NCBI GenBank assembly: GCA_964499365.1
Contig: CAZCKU010000003.1
Coordinates: 207,488-271,487 of the forward strand
Direction: 5' to 3'
Length of the DNA stretch: 64,000 bases
From: PALSA-1316 sp964499365
GTDB taxonomy: Bacteria > Nitrospirota > Thermodesulfovibrionia > Thermodesulfovibrionales > UBA6898
Each line of letters begins with the position of its first letter. Within the stretch, counting starts at the first letter, position 1. Positions 25,029 through 33,492 of this stretch are shown here, one piece after another. The notes under the pieces were generated by a model, which was not told the DNA's origin, searched no databases, and was given only the letters and a program-made list of their open reading frames with translations. The position numbers and the translations under genes are program-made.

Positions 25029-26303
25029 CTAATGGACCGAGCAGGATATGCAGGGATCGTACGACCTGACGAGCATTTCTGCCAGCAGCTCAAGATTTCT
25101 GTCCTGCATTCCGTCAGAGGCGAACTTCGTGGCAAGGGCTTCCAGATCATGCTGGATATTCGCATGGTTCTGGCTCGTGGGAATGACACAGTCGCATTTG
25201 ACAATATGCCCGGTCCGGTCAAATTCATAACAATGATAGAGAATGCCCCGCGGCACCTCGACTGCGCCGACCCCGATGCCCGGCCGGGGGGTGACCGGCT
25301 GTCGGGGCCCGGCCCATGCAGATCCCAGCAGGTCGTCGATCAGGCGGATGGATTCCATAACAACATGGACCGCCTCTGCCAGTTGGGCAATGTTGTTCAT
25401 ATAGGGATTATGCGTGACCGGCGCGAGCCCGAAGGCCGTTGCGACCTCCCGGGCTGCAGGATGAAGAAAGGCGAAATTGTTGTTCACCCGGGCAAGGGCT
25501 CCGACGGCAAAGGACTCCCTTGAGAGTCTGCTCCACTTGGATGTTGATTGTTCAACAAGATATTCGTTTGTCATCTGCCGGTATTCATGCTCTTTCCTGA
25601 TAATACCATCGGTCGACACCAGATCGCCACCAATAAACGGATAATCATTATCGCCCTTGAGTGAAACAAATTCGGTCTCCCTCGCAAAATCAGGGAACCT
25701 GAATGTCCTGAAAATGTCTGCCGTGGCGTACAGGTCCTTCGCGGAATCAAGCAGCCGGGACCGGAACTTTTCGAGCTCGTCCTTTTCCGGCAGCATCGTA
25801 AAGCCTCCGACAACCGTCCTCGTTGGATGGAGCCGCCGGCCGCCGATGCAGTCGCACATATCATTGGCAAGAAGCTTCAGCCGTGCAGCCATCCTGACGA
25901 CATCAGGGTGAGACTGAATCAGAGGAAATACACTCCCCACATTCAGAAAATCGGGAGCAGAGAGAAAATAGAGATGCAGCACGTGGCTCTGAAGTGTCTC
26001 CATGTGTTTCAGCAGAGTGCGAAGCTTCCCGGTCTGTTCTGAGGGGACCAGGCCAAAGGCATGTTCTATGGCCCGTATGCTGGCAAGGGTATGTCCGATC
26101 GAGCAGATTCCGCAGATCCTGCCGCAGATCCAGGGGGCATTGTCCCATTTCTTCCCGACGAGCAGCGCCTCAAAAAACCGCGGGGTCTCAACAACCTCCC
26201 AGGTGGCCTGCAGAAGCCTTCCGTCCTTTATGGTGATCTTAATGTTGCCATGTCCCTCAACCCGGGTAAGGTGATGGACATCGATATTGCATGCGACCTT
26301 CAT
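25029..26303 (-). CDS. hydA: NiFe hydrogenase large subunit (group 3b-like, alpha)
   Basis: A 424-aa catalytic subunit. The NiFe ligands are in RICGICSIGH near residues 62-71 and DPCISCSVH at the very end. The stop codon follows the last His directly, so there is no C-terminal peptide for a maturation protease to remove. Group 3b enzymes are soluble, use NAD(P)(H) and may also reduce sulphur. It overlaps the small-subunit gene by 4 bases. The four-gene order beta-gamma-delta-alpha matches known sulfhydrogenases. The symbol follows that naming and is provisional. Confidence 0.9.
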   Translation of the reverse strand: MKVACNIDVHHLTRVEGHGNIKITIKDGRLLQATWEVVETPRFFEALLVGKKWDNAPWICGRICGICSIGHTLASIRAIEHAFGLVPSEQTGKLRTLLKHMETLQSHVLHLYFLSAPDFLNVGSVFPLIQSHPDVVRMAARLKLLANDMCDCIGGRRLHPTRTVVGGFTMLPEKDELEKFRSRLLDSAKDLYATADIFRTFRFPDFARETEFVSLKGDNDYPFIGGDLVSTDGIIRKEHEYRQMTNEYLVEQSTSKWSRLSRESFAVGALARVNNNFAFLHPAAREVATAFGLAPVTHNPYMNNIAQLAEAVHVVMESIRLIDDLLGSAWAGPRQPVTPRPGIGVGAVEVPRGILYHCYEFDRTGHIVKCDCVIPTSQNHANIQHDLEALATKFASDGMQDRNLELLAEMLVRSYDPCISCSVH

Positions 26304-27124
26304 GTCTTTACCCCCTTGTCCCGGTCATCAGCGGCAGTGCGAAACGCATCAATATGAGCTGAGAATCCGCCAAAACATTCGAGCCGGTCTATAATGGTCT
26401 CCTTCGCAAATCCGTATTTTTCCATTATGCCGACCATCTGTTTGATATTCATGTCATCCGAAGGGCCCCGGCACCCCCAGCAGCCCGCCCGGTTGTTCGG
26501 ACACCATGAATCGCATCCTGCCCGGGTGATCGGGCCAAGACATGGCTCCCCGAGATCGAAGAGACAGACATTGCCGTTAGCCTTGCATTCCATGCACACA
26601 GGATAATGGGGATAACAGACCTCTTTTCCGATGGCAACCTGAGTAACGATCTTTTCTACCTCTTCCTTCTTGACCGGACAGCCATAGATCCTCAGATCTA
26701 CCGGGACAACGGCCTCAAGCGGGCGGGCAGGAGCAGTATCAACAGGATGTTCGCCGTATACTTCCTTCTTCACCCAATCGATGCTGAACCGGTTTTTCAG
26801 CTGGTTCACCCCGCCAAAGCAGGCGCATGAGCCGAACGCCACTAGGATCTTCGCCGACTCCCTGATCTTTTTGAGCCTCCCGACCTCGTCCTGACGGGTA
26901 ATGCTGCCTTCTACAAAGGCGATCTCATAATCGTCAGTCCCTCCGGTCATCCCCTCCCTGAACCTGACGACCTCAACGAGAGCGAGGAAGTCAAGAAGGG
27001 TTGCCTCATTATTGAGAAGCTGCAGCTGACACCCCTCGCACGAGGAGAGCTCAAAAAAGGCAACCTTCGGCCGCCGGACCGGAACGCCCAGATACGTCGC
27101 CGGTCTTGCCGGCAGATCCGCCAT
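26300..27124 (-). CDS. hydD: NiFe hydrogenase small subunit (delta)
   Basis: A 274-aa electron-transfer subunit. The proximal cluster is bound by SSCEGCQ near residue 28 with GSCACFGG near 97 and YGCPV near 148. Further Cys groups (VCMECKANGNVC, PCLGPITRAGC, GCWGCRG) bind the medial and distal [4Fe-4S] clusters. No Tat signal is present, so the enzyme is cytoplasmic. It overlaps the large-subunit gene by 4 bases and starts 2 bases after the gamma gene stop. Confidence 0.93.
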   Translation of the reverse strand: MADLPARPATYLGVPVRRPKVAFFELSSCEGCQLQLLNNEATLLDFLALVEVVRFREGMTGGTDDYEIAFVEGSITRQDEVGRLKKIRESAKILVAFGSCACFGGVNQLKNRFSIDWVKKEVYGEHPVDTAPARPLEAVVPVDLRIYGCPVKKEEVEKIVTQVAIGKEVCYPHYPVCMECKANGNVCLFDLGEPCLGPITRAGCDSWCPNNRAGCWGCRGPSDDMNIKQMVGIMEKYGFAKETIIDRLECFGGFSAHIDAFRTAADDRDKGVKT

Positions 27125-27126
27125 GA

Positions 27127-28026
27127 TTATATCGCCTCTTTCAGGTTCATGACGGTCCAGTAATCAAAGACCGGCCCGCTGAGGCAGGTATAGGTCGAGC
27201 CGACATTGCAGCGGCAGCACTTTCCCATGCCGCAGTGCATGCGCCGTTCAAGCGACACAAACATCTTCTGCATCGGGAGATCCTTTGTATTCAGCATGCC
27301 GCAGACGAACGTGAACATGACCGGCGGGCCGCAGATAATCGCATAGGTATTCTGGTAGAAGTCATCTCCCCGCTCAGCAAACATATCCTCAAGGACCTTC
27401 GTGATCATGCCAACCCGGCCGGTCCATGCAGCGTCAGCCTTATCGACAATGACACTGAGCCGTATATCATCAGCCCGCCACATATCATACTGATAGGTGA
27501 ACAGCAGGTGTGAGGGGTCTTTTGTCCCGTAGATGATGTCCACGTTATTAAAACGGCTTCTGTTTTCCTGCACATGGGCTATCGGCGCCCGCAGCGGGGC
27601 GATTCCGAGACCTCCGGCAATTAACAGAATGTTCTGTCCGTGCATCTTTTCCATCGGGAAGCTGGTTCCAAAGGGCCCCCGCAGGCCAACGTGCGTGCCC
27701 CGATCCACCCGCGAAAGAAAAGAAGTGAGACTCCCGGCATTTCTGATACAGAGCTCGACATCACCTCGCCGGGACGGGGATGAGGATATTGAAAACGGGG
27801 CCTCACCAATCCCGGGCAGTTCAAGCATAAGGAACTGGCCCGGCCGGAATTCAAAGCGCTCACGTTCATGAGGGTCGATGATCTGGATCCGGTAGAGGTT
27901 CTCAAGATCGGTCAGCCGGTGGATGCTCGTGATCTCGGCCTTAAAGGTATGCTCAAAGGCTCCGAGATCGTGGCGCCGGTGCTGCTTTTGATCAACAACC
28001 CCTGTTAAGGCAAGCTTAGTGCCCAT
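27127..28026 (-). CDS. hydG: Hydrogenase gamma subunit (FAD/NAD(P) reductase)
   Basis: A 299-aa diaphorase subunit of the ferredoxin-NADP reductase fold. FAD motif APFSISSSP lies near residue 69, NAD(P) motif IAGGLGIAPLR near 112, and a C-terminal [2Fe-2S] site CGMGKCCRC plus a later Cys in YTCLSGP. The start at 28026 is chosen for its GAAGG site 6 bases before; it overlaps the beta gene by 11 bases. It passes electrons between the hydrogenase clusters and NAD(P). Confidence 0.9.
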   Translation of the reverse strand: MGTKLALTGVVDQKQHRRHDLGAFEHTFKAEITSIHRLTDLENLYRIQIIDPHERERFEFRPGQFLMLELPGIGEAPFSISSSPSRRGDVELCIRNAGSLTSFLSRVDRGTHVGLRGPFGTSFPMEKMHGQNILLIAGGLGIAPLRAPIAHVQENRSRFNNVDIIYGTKDPSHLLFTYQYDMWRADDIRLSVIVDKADAAWTGRVGMITKVLEDMFAERGDDFYQNTYAIICGPPVMFTFVCGMLNTKDLPMQKMFVSLERRMHCGMGKCCRCNVGSTYTCLSGPVFDYWTVMNLKEAI

Positions 28027-29071
28027 CCTGCACCTTCCCCCCGCGGACACTTGAGACGACTTCCGGCACGGTTATGCCGGCCAGGCAGGATACGCCGCAT
28101 CTGCCACAGCCGACGCAGAGCGATTCTTCATAGGCCTCGACAAAGCCGCGATGCTTGTGATAGTAGCGGTATTTCAGGCGGCTGTGTCGTTCAGACCTGA
28201 AGTTATGGCCGCCTGCAACCTGCGCAAAATCGATAATGTTGCAGGAATAGAGCACCTTGGTCTTTCGGGCATTCAGGAGATCCGGGGCAATACTCTCCTC
28301 AATGCTGTAGCAGTAGCAGGTCGGACAGACCTGCGCACAGGTGCCGCAGGCAAGACATCTGTCCCCCCAGTATTTCCATACGTCCGACTGAAACTCCATA
28401 TCCAGAATCTTTGTCAGATCGGTCGTATCGACCGATGCCGTGAACCGCTTACTCTTCTCTTCACCGATCTGCATAAACCTGACATGATCGGCCTCGACCG
28501 GGTCTGAGGATTTAAGCTTCCGTATAAAATTATAGGCGGTATCTGACAGTATCTCGACAAAATACCGGTCTCCGAGATCGGTGATGAACATGTCAAAGCC
28601 ATGCAGCGCAGTATCCGACTCCATTGAACGGCAGAAGCAATGCGGCTGCGGCTCGCAGCCAAGCCCGATGATGAAGACATTCCTTCGCTTTGCGGCGTAA
28701 TAGGGCATGGGGTAGACACTGCCCATAAGAACCTTGTCGAGCTTGTTCAGGGCGTTGATGTCGCATGCATGCATGCCGAAGAAGACGAGCGGGGCGTCCA
28801 TATTGTAGTCAACCGTCTTTTCCCAGTCCCGGCCGTTGATGCGGAAGGTGGCCATGTCCTCTCTGTACGGAAGAAAATATCTCTTTGCCGGCAGGGACGT
28901 CGTCGTGTAGTCCAGCGCAATCCGGCCAAAGTCAGTAACATCCCCGAACCCGTAGATCGGCTTGCTGTCGCGGTCGCGGTCGAGCATGACCGGGCCGACC
29001 ACCCGGTTCTCGGCCGAGAGGAGATCGAACAGGACCCGCAGCTCAGATCTTTCGATGACCCTGAAGATCAC
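28016..29071 (-). CDS. hydB: Hydrogenase beta subunit (4Fe-4S protein)
   Basis: A 351-aa iron-sulphur subunit typical of group 3b and anaerobic sulphite reductase AsrA-like proteins. Two [4Fe-4S] motifs are seen: CLACGTCAQVCPTCYC near residue 238 and CVGCGRCGVSC near 320. A Cys-containing segment GLGCEPQPHCFC near 150 is also typical. The start is GTG at 29071 with GAGGT 6 bases upstream. It is the first gene of the hydrogenase operon. Confidence 0.9.
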   Translation of the reverse strand: MIFRVIERSELRVLFDLLSAENRVVGPVMLDRDRDSKPIYGFGDVTDFGRIALDYTTTSLPAKRYFLPYREDMATFRINGRDWEKTVDYNMDAPLVFFGMHACDINALNKLDKVLMGSVYPMPYYAAKRRNVFIIGLGCEPQPHCFCRSMESDTALHGFDMFITDLGDRYFVEILSDTAYNFIRKLKSSDPVEADHVRFMQIGEEKSKRFTASVDTTDLTKILDMEFQSDVWKYWGDRCLACGTCAQVCPTCYCYSIEESIAPDLLNARKTKVLYSCNIIDFAQVAGGHNFRSERHSRLKYRYYHKHRGFVEAYEESLCVGCGRCGVSCLAGITVPEVVSSVRGGKVQDGH

Positions 29072-29120
29072 AGAGGTACCTCGTATATCGATGCCGGCAT
29101 GGACCTGTCATCATGTCTAA

Positions 29121-29148
29121 AGCATATCAGTATTCACGACAATGTCAA
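29121..29148 (-). promoter_or_regulatory. Candidate promoter of the hydrogenase operon
   Basis: On the minus strand a perfect TTGACA (29148-29143) is followed by a 16-base spacer and TATGCT (29126-29121), giving a leader of about 43 bases before the hydB GTG. It matches sigma70 promoters well. Confidence 0.55.
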
Positions 29149-29225
29149 AGCGCTGTTTGCCGCGTTGATCCGGTCCTGCTGTCCTGCTCCCTGTCCGGCT
29201 AGCACATTTTGGCGGGAATTTAAGG

Positions 29226-29231
29226 TATAAT
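29226..29231 (+). promoter_or_regulatory. Candidate -10 element of tRNA-Arg
   Basis: A perfect TATAAT lies 14 bases before the mature tRNA 5' end. No clear -35 at the right spacing. Confidence 0.4.
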
Positions 29232-29245
29232 ATCGGACATCCGGA

Positions 29246-29322
29246 GCCCCCTTAGCTCAGTAGGATAGAGCACAGGTTTCCTAAACCTGGGGCCGCATGT
29301 TCGAATCATGCAGGGGGCACCA
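29246..29322 (+). tRNA. tRNA-Arg(CCU), integration target
   Basis: A 77-base tRNA with encoded CCA. Acceptor GCCCCCT pairs with AGGGGGC, anticodon stem CAGGT/ACCTG holds loop TTCCTAA with anticodon CCT (codon AGG), and the T-loop TTCGAAT is intact. Its 3' 49 bases are repeated at 49614-49662, so this copy was restored by the integrating element and remains functional. Confidence 0.97.
29274..29322 (+). repeat. attL core (49-bp direct repeat)
   Basis: The 3' part of tRNA-Arg from the anticodon stem through CCA is identical to 49614-49662. Identity ends sharply on both sides (AC/AA before, T/C after). Confidence 0.95.
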
Positions 29323-29328
29323 TAAAAA

Positions 29329-30387
29329 TCAAGGAGTTACGGCAACCGCTGTAGCTCCTTTTTTCGCCACTGTCGTAGAATTGTCGTAGTTTTCCAACAA
29401 ATCCACAACACCCCTCAAACTTTCTGGGCAGTGATGTGCATACCGCTGAGTCGTGCTGATGTCGTTATGCCCAAGCAGCTTTGCTATTCGATAGAGGTCC
29501 ACTCCTGCCTGCGCAAGGCGAGTTGCGAAAGTGTGCCTGAGATCATGAAAGTGAAAGTCCTCAAGCTTTGCATCCTTAACAGCCTTGCTGAAAGCCCTCT
29601 CCAGCCGCCGCCTTAGAATCTTGGTGCCAGTAGAACTCGGGAAAATCAAATCGCTGTGAATATGCCGGGTCCTTAACCTGAACTTAAGAATGTCGAGCGC
29701 TGCCGTATTGAGCGGAATGGTTCGTACCTTGCCGCCCTTACCTTTTACCGTGATAGTTCGCCTGAAAAGGTCTACGTTTAACCGAACAAGGCTAAGCACC
29801 TCATCTTGGCGAAACCCTGTATTCAGCACAAGCCTGACGATTTCATTCAGGCGGCCCCTGCAATGCGAGAGCAAGGCCTTTTCGTCGTCGATGGTCAACC
29901 AGCGGTCCCGGACGTTGTTTTCTTTGTCGAACTTGACCGAAGACACTGGATTCAGGGCACACCACCTATAATGCTTAATGGCGACGTTATAGGCGTTTTT
30001 TATGAACGTCAGCTCTCTGTTCACGGTAGCTACAGACTTTTTGGCTGCATACCTCATACGCCGGTAATCGGAAACCATTTCCGGCGTTACTTCAGCAATA
30101 AGACACGAGCCGAAATAAGCACTGATATGCCCTTTCAGAGTTTTGTCCCTGTCCAATGTAGTGCTGGATTTAGTTGTCTTGCGCTCGTCCATATAACGCT
30201 CAATCAGATACGTCACAGTGAAATCCTTGGGCTTCTGGAAATATGAACCGTCAATAATGTCGGCGACAATCTTGGCGTATCTTTCCTCTGCCTGACGTTT
30301 GATGCTTGTGTCAAGGCTTCTCTCAACACGCTTGCCCCTGTGCTGCTTTATCATCCAATAAATATCACCTCGTTTAAATATGCCCAT
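29329..30387 (-). CDS. int: Tyrosine recombinase/integrase of the element
   Basis: A 352-aa phage-type integrase that would recombine attP with the tRNA-Arg attB. It has an N-terminal arm-binding part, a SAM-like core-binding domain (about residues 57-145) and a catalytic domain with Arg in NTGFRQDEVLSL near 192, Lys in KGKGGKVRTI near 218, HDLRHTFATRLAQ near 281 and LLGHNDISTTQRYAH with the Tyr near 317. All catalytic residues are present. The gene ends 6 bases from attL, and its last codons include one copy of a repeat also found beside attR. It starts 2 bases after the xis-like gene. Confidence 0.95.
   Translation of the reverse strand: MGIFKRGDIYWMIKQHRGKRVERSLDTSIKRQAEERYAKIVADIIDGSYFQKPKDFTVTYLIERYMDERKTTKSSTTLDRDKTLKGHISAYFGSCLIAEVTPEMVSDYRRMRYAAKKSVATVNRELTFIKNAYNVAIKHYRWCALNPVSSVKFDKENNVRDRWLTIDDEKALLSHCRGRLNEIVRLVLNTGFRQDEVLSLVRLNVDLFRRTITVKGKGGKVRTIPLNTAALDILKFRLRTRHIHSDLIFPSSTGTKILRRRLERAFSKAVKDAKLEDFHFHDLRHTFATRLAQAGVDLYRIAKLLGHNDISTTQRYAHHCPESLRGVVDLLENYDNSTTVAKKGATAVAVTP
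29368..29390. repeat. Left copy of 23-bp repeat (candidate integrase arm site)
   Basis: A 23-bp sequence made of two TGTCGTAG units 10 bases apart, inside the 3' end of int and 46 bases from the attL core. It is identical to 49468-49490 beside attR, as expected for P and P' arm-type integrase sites. Confidence 0.7.
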
Positions 30388-30389
30388 AA

Positions 30390-30686
30390 TTATTTCCCTC
30401 CTTTCCTGGGCTCCGAGGCAACGGTTTCAGCAGTTCTATGGTACCCGGTTTCTGGACCCTTTTTCCACAATTCCATCCATAACTGAATTTCGTCAAGACT
30501 GAAACGAACAGGAGCTTTACGGCCTTTCCCAAATTTGTAGCAAGGTACTTTATTCAACTCAGCCCAGGACAGGATTGTTTTGTAAGACACCCCCATGATT
30601 TTACCTACTTCAGCTGCCGTTACCAGTTGCAGCTGACTCGCTGAAAATGTCGTCGTATCGGATACAGCATCGTCGTACTTCTTCAT
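30390..30686 (-). CDS. Excisionase-like helix-turn-helix protein
   Basis: A 98-aa DNA-binding protein with a MerR/AlpA-type winged HTH (LVTAAEVGKIMGVSYKTILS near residues 21-40, then VPCYKFGKGRKAPVRF and EIQLWM). Such proteins direct excision or control integrase genes. Its stop lies 2 bases from the int start, so they are co-transcribed. Calling it Xis rests on size, fold and position. Confidence 0.72.
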   Translation of the reverse strand: MKKYDDAVSDTTTFSASQLQLVTAAEVGKIMGVSYKTILSWAELNKVPCYKFGKGRKAPVRFSLDEIQLWMELWKKGPETGYHRTAETVASEPRKGGK

Positions 30687-30791
30687 TACAATAAGTCCTT
30701 ACTACCCAGTTCATATCTCTATTTCTACCGCCCCTTATCACAACTGAAGCAATATGCTGTAAAACAGTTTATCGCTTTCAGAAAATATCCT

Positions 30792-31313
30792 CTATGAATT
30801 AAGTGCTTGACTTGCCGCATGCTTTTCGAATTTGGCAGCTATACGCTCACAGGCAGCAATAAATTTTGCACTCGCTATTTTTTGGGCTATGTCAATTATC
30901 TCTTCAGCTCGTAATTTTAAATCATCAGCTGGCCATGAAGGATTTTCTTTTTTTGCCATGTCGTAAGCTACGGTATTGCCATTAAAATCAGACAGCTTCA
31001 ATATAGGGTAGTCTGTAAATTTGTATCCTCTACGCGCCATGAAGTGGGCCACTGTGCTACCATCTGTAAATGCTGTTTTGCTTATATCTGCGCCTTCTTC
31101 GAAGAGAGCAATAACGCATTTCATTTTTTTGTCAACTTTCATTTTTTCGTCAACGCAAAGTTTATCAATTATGGGAATCCGTTTAACTGTCGCATTTATA
31201 TTCCCGGTTTCTTTTATCTCATCAAGCCAAGGACGATATGAGTTGATATCAAGTCCCAGTAAAAACAAAACCATTAGCACTTCATCTACTTCCGCTTTTT
31301 TATTAAAAATCAT
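30792..31313 (-). CDS. Ankyrin-like hypothetical protein
   Basis: A 173-aa protein of unknown function. Segments such as DGSTVAHFMARRGYKF and FNGNTVAYDMAKKENPSW look like degenerate ankyrin repeats. It overlaps the Rep-like gene by 11 bases and so is likely co-expressed with it. No enzymatic motif is visible. A protein-binding role is the most that can be inferred. Confidence 0.5.
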   Translation of the reverse strand: MIFNKKAEVDEVLMVLFLLGLDINSYRPWLDEIKETGNINATVKRIPIIDKLCVDEKMKVDKKMKCVIALFEEGADISKTAFTDGSTVAHFMARRGYKFTDYPILKLSDFNGNTVAYDMAKKENPSWPADDLKLRAEEIIDIAQKIASAKFIAACERIAAKFEKHAASQALNS

Positions 31314-32031
31314 TTAATCCCCTTTTCTTTTTTATAAAATTCCGCTCAGCGGAAAAATCATAGTTCATTTCACCCTGTTCTATTTTTTTATTTGCAATCC
31401 AGTTGTAAAATTCTTTTAGCTGTTGAAGATCTTCAGCAGTTAAAGGCTGGGAAAAAACTTTCTCGGCAACAGAAACGATTCTTTTTTTAACAGTTCTTAC
31501 GACACCTTTGATACTGACGCTGACCCGCTGTCTGATTGTGGTGCTCTCGTAGTCGAGATTGTCAGCGAGGTATTTAACAGCTCCTGACAGCTTTTCCATT
31601 GGCTGTATATCCTGCTGGTCTCTGTCAGCGGTCGGTATATATTCCAGCCACAGTTTTTTTATTAATTTTATTGTGTCTTCTGCGTCAGTCAACAACAAAA
31701 AATGTATGTGTTCATGTCCTGATTTGTGCTGCCCCCAAACTTTGAGTATTTTGCATTTGCTGGAATGACGTTTTTTGTTTCCATCAATCAAACCTCGTTT
31801 ACATAATTGAGAAACACGTTTTTCGAACGAAGACCACTGTTCTCTGATGTGCTCAGCTCCGAGACCTGCCGGGGCTGTGAGTGTGCCGAAAAGACATAAA
31901 TCAATACGCTTCCTGTAACCGTGAGGAAATATCTCTGCAAACCACGCATCACATAAGTTCTGAGCGTTCTGCCTGAAGCGTATTATTTTTTTGACGCGGT
32001 CCTGGGGGTTATTCCATCCATGTATTTTCAC
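31303..32031 (-). CDS. HUH-endonuclease Rep-like protein
   Basis: A 242-aa protein resembling rolling-circle replication initiators. The HUH metal-binding motif is GHEHIHFLLL (His-Ile-His near residues 108-110), and a candidate catalytic Tyr is in AVKYLADNLDY near residue 154. An upstream FGTLTAPAG strand (near residue 48) fits motif I of the fold. The GTG at 32031 is chosen for its AAGGA site; a longer GTG start 8 codons earlier lacks one. In an integrated element such a protein may replicate the excised circle. Only one Tyr motif is seen. The family link is by motif, not overall similarity. Confidence 0.6.
   Translation of the reverse strand: MKIHGWNNPQDRVKKIIRFRQNAQNLCDAWFAEIFPHGYRKRIDLCLFGTLTAPAGLGAEHIREQWSSFEKRVSQLCKRGLIDGNKKRHSSKCKILKVWGQHKSGHEHIHFLLLTDAEDTIKLIKKLWLEYIPTADRDQQDIQPMEKLSGAVKYLADNLDYESTTIRQRVSVSIKGVVRTVKKRIVSVAEKVFSQPLTAEDLQQLKEFYNWIANKKIEQGEMNYDFSAERNFIKKKRGLNDF
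31340..31354. repeat. 15-bp palindrome, copy in rep gene
   Basis: TTCCGCTCAGCGGAA is a perfect 7+1+7 palindrome inside the 3' part of the Rep-like gene. A one-base variant occurs at 35221-35235 upstream of the 105-aa gene. Shared palindromes in a mobile element may be protein-binding sites. Confidence 0.4.
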
Positions 32032-32278
32032 GGCGGTTCCTTTCGTAGCGTGCACGGTCCAGTGCGTGTTTCTGTTTTACTGCGTTTATTTTTTGAGTTA
32101 ACGTAAGGGGCTTTAGAGTAAGGGGTAAATCTAAGCTGTGGTTAGGTCTCCTATTGTTATTACCCTGAGTGAAAGATGGTATCTCCTCATCGAAAGGCAT
32201 AGCGGAAAGTTGCATCATATCGTTAAAGTCTTGTTCGTGCACTTCGTAATAATCTTTGTGTGTAATTTTATTAATCAT
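32009..32278 (-). CDS. Small hypothetical element protein
   Basis: An 89-aa protein with no recognised domain: an acidic N-terminal half (HKDYYEVHEQDFNDMM) and a basic C-terminal half (NAVKQKHALDRARYERNRRE). It overlaps the Rep-like gene by 23 bases and the upstream small gene by 8. It is probably translated with both, perhaps assisting Rep, which is inferred only from coupling. Confidence 0.5.
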   Translation of the reverse strand: MINKITHKDYYEVHEQDFNDMMQLSAMPFDEEIPSFTQGNNNRRPNHSLDLPLTLKPLTLTQKINAVKQKHALDRARYERNRRENTWME

Positions 32279-32561
32279 TTTCGTCCTCCAGGTCTAATTC
32301 GTTTTCAAGGTCTAATTTATTTGCTATGTTTTTCAGCTCGTCAATTTCAATGCTTTTGTCTTGATGCCAGTGCCATTTTGTTCCTATTGAAAATATCCTG
32401 AAAAATTTGAGACCGCTATTGCTGATACACACACCGTAAAATTCGTCACCGTCGTGTGTGTCCCATATTTGCAACAGTCCGCTGACTGTTGTTATTTCTG
32501 TTGTCAACAACTCCATTACAGCCTGCGGGATTATCTTCTTTATTCCTCTCATCCTCTTCAT
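32271..32561 (-). CDS. Hypothetical element protein
   Basis: A 96-aa protein, start chosen at 32561 because a perfect AAAGGAG lies 8 bases before this ATG. The reading frame stays open upstream to 32816 and could encode a longer 181-aa form with a membrane helix, but that start has no ribosome site. The short form has LLQIWDTHDGDEFYGV and an acidic tail (ENELDLEDEND). No function is recognised. Confidence 0.5.
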   Translation of the reverse strand: MKRMRGIKKIIPQAVMELLTTEITTVSGLLQIWDTHDGDEFYGVCISNSGLKFFRIFSIGTKWHWHQDKSIEIDELKNIANKLDLENELDLEDEND

Positions 32562-33095
32562 TTTTTTATCTCCTTTTTTGTGGCAACTGAGCGTAATAGA
32601 TCTGACACTGTTGTTTGCAGTCTCCATGCTTTGTGTTTCAGCGTTTTCAGTTCCGCTGGTGTTATGCGTATTGTTAAGGTTGTTGTCTTTTTCATTTTCT
32701 TTTCTCTCCTTATATCTATCTAATAGCGTCATCGTAATTACTGTGACTACTGTTATTACATGCATCAACTGTGCCATAATATCCTTTAATATCAATGACT
32801 TAGTTGACATTATCATGTAGAATATGTTATAGTGCTCTGTAGAATGGCTCTGGGCTTGGGTTTTCAGGCTTTGAAGGAAAGAGAAAAAGAAAAAAAGAAG
32901 GTGTCGTCTATAACTTAGATTTAGGTAAATGTCAAGGAATATTCAATTATAACAATGAGTTACAGCTATTTTATTGACATTTTGAGGAAGTCTTCTTCCG
33001 CAATTTGTCAATGCTCTAAAAAAGCCCTTTAGAATATCGAAAAATGCTTTTCAAAATTTCCTGATTTCATCTATACCAATTTTTGATATAGACAG
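32562..33095. other. A+T-rich gene-poor segment
   Basis: Apart from the open upstream extension of the preceding frame (to 32816), no credible gene is seen. It holds a 29-base stretch (32835-32863) matching 35296-35324 at 25 of 29 positions. Its place near the Rep-like gene makes it a candidate replication origin or promoter region, without direct proof. Confidence 0.4.
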
Positions 33096-33467
33096 TTATC
33101 TGCTGGGACCGCTGAAAATATCGTTGTCAAATATGTCTTTGGGTTTAACATCTTGCTGTCCGCCTCCGCTGCTGCTGCCTGTGCTTCCTGTGCCTGCATC
33201 ATCTCCAGCGCTGGCTTGCTTGGGCAGATAACGAGCCCGCCTTTTTGCGTTGCCTGTGAAAACTTTGTCTATCATATACGTTAGAATACCGTTCCCTTTG
33301 TGACCGTTGCGAACGAATCTTGTGTGCTCGCCATCGGTTGATATTCTTATATATCTCACGAGGCAAAAAAGATAAAACTCATCCCAGGAATTGCATTTTT
33401 CTAAGCCTTTCGCAACATCGAATTCAACGGCTTTTGCATACTCTCTATTCAGATCCTCGTCTCTCAT
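33096..33467 (-). CDS. Hypothetical protein downstream of relaxase
   Basis: A 123-aa protein of unknown function. The N-terminal 80 residues look folded (GLEKCNSWDEFYLFCLVRYI), and the tail is a Gly/Ser-rich linker ending in IFDNDIFSGPSR, a layout seen in single-strand-binding or accessory mobilization proteins. It lies 25 bases after the relaxase gene and is probably in the mob operon. Confidence 0.5.
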   Translation of the reverse strand: MRDEDLNREYAKAVEFDVAKGLEKCNSWDEFYLFCLVRYIRISTDGEHTRFVRNGHKGNGILTYMIDKVFTGNAKRRARYLPKQASAGDDAGTGSTGSSSGGGQQDVKPKDIFDNDIFSGPSR

Positions 33468-33492
33468 TTCCTTTCTCCTTTATTGTCTGTTG

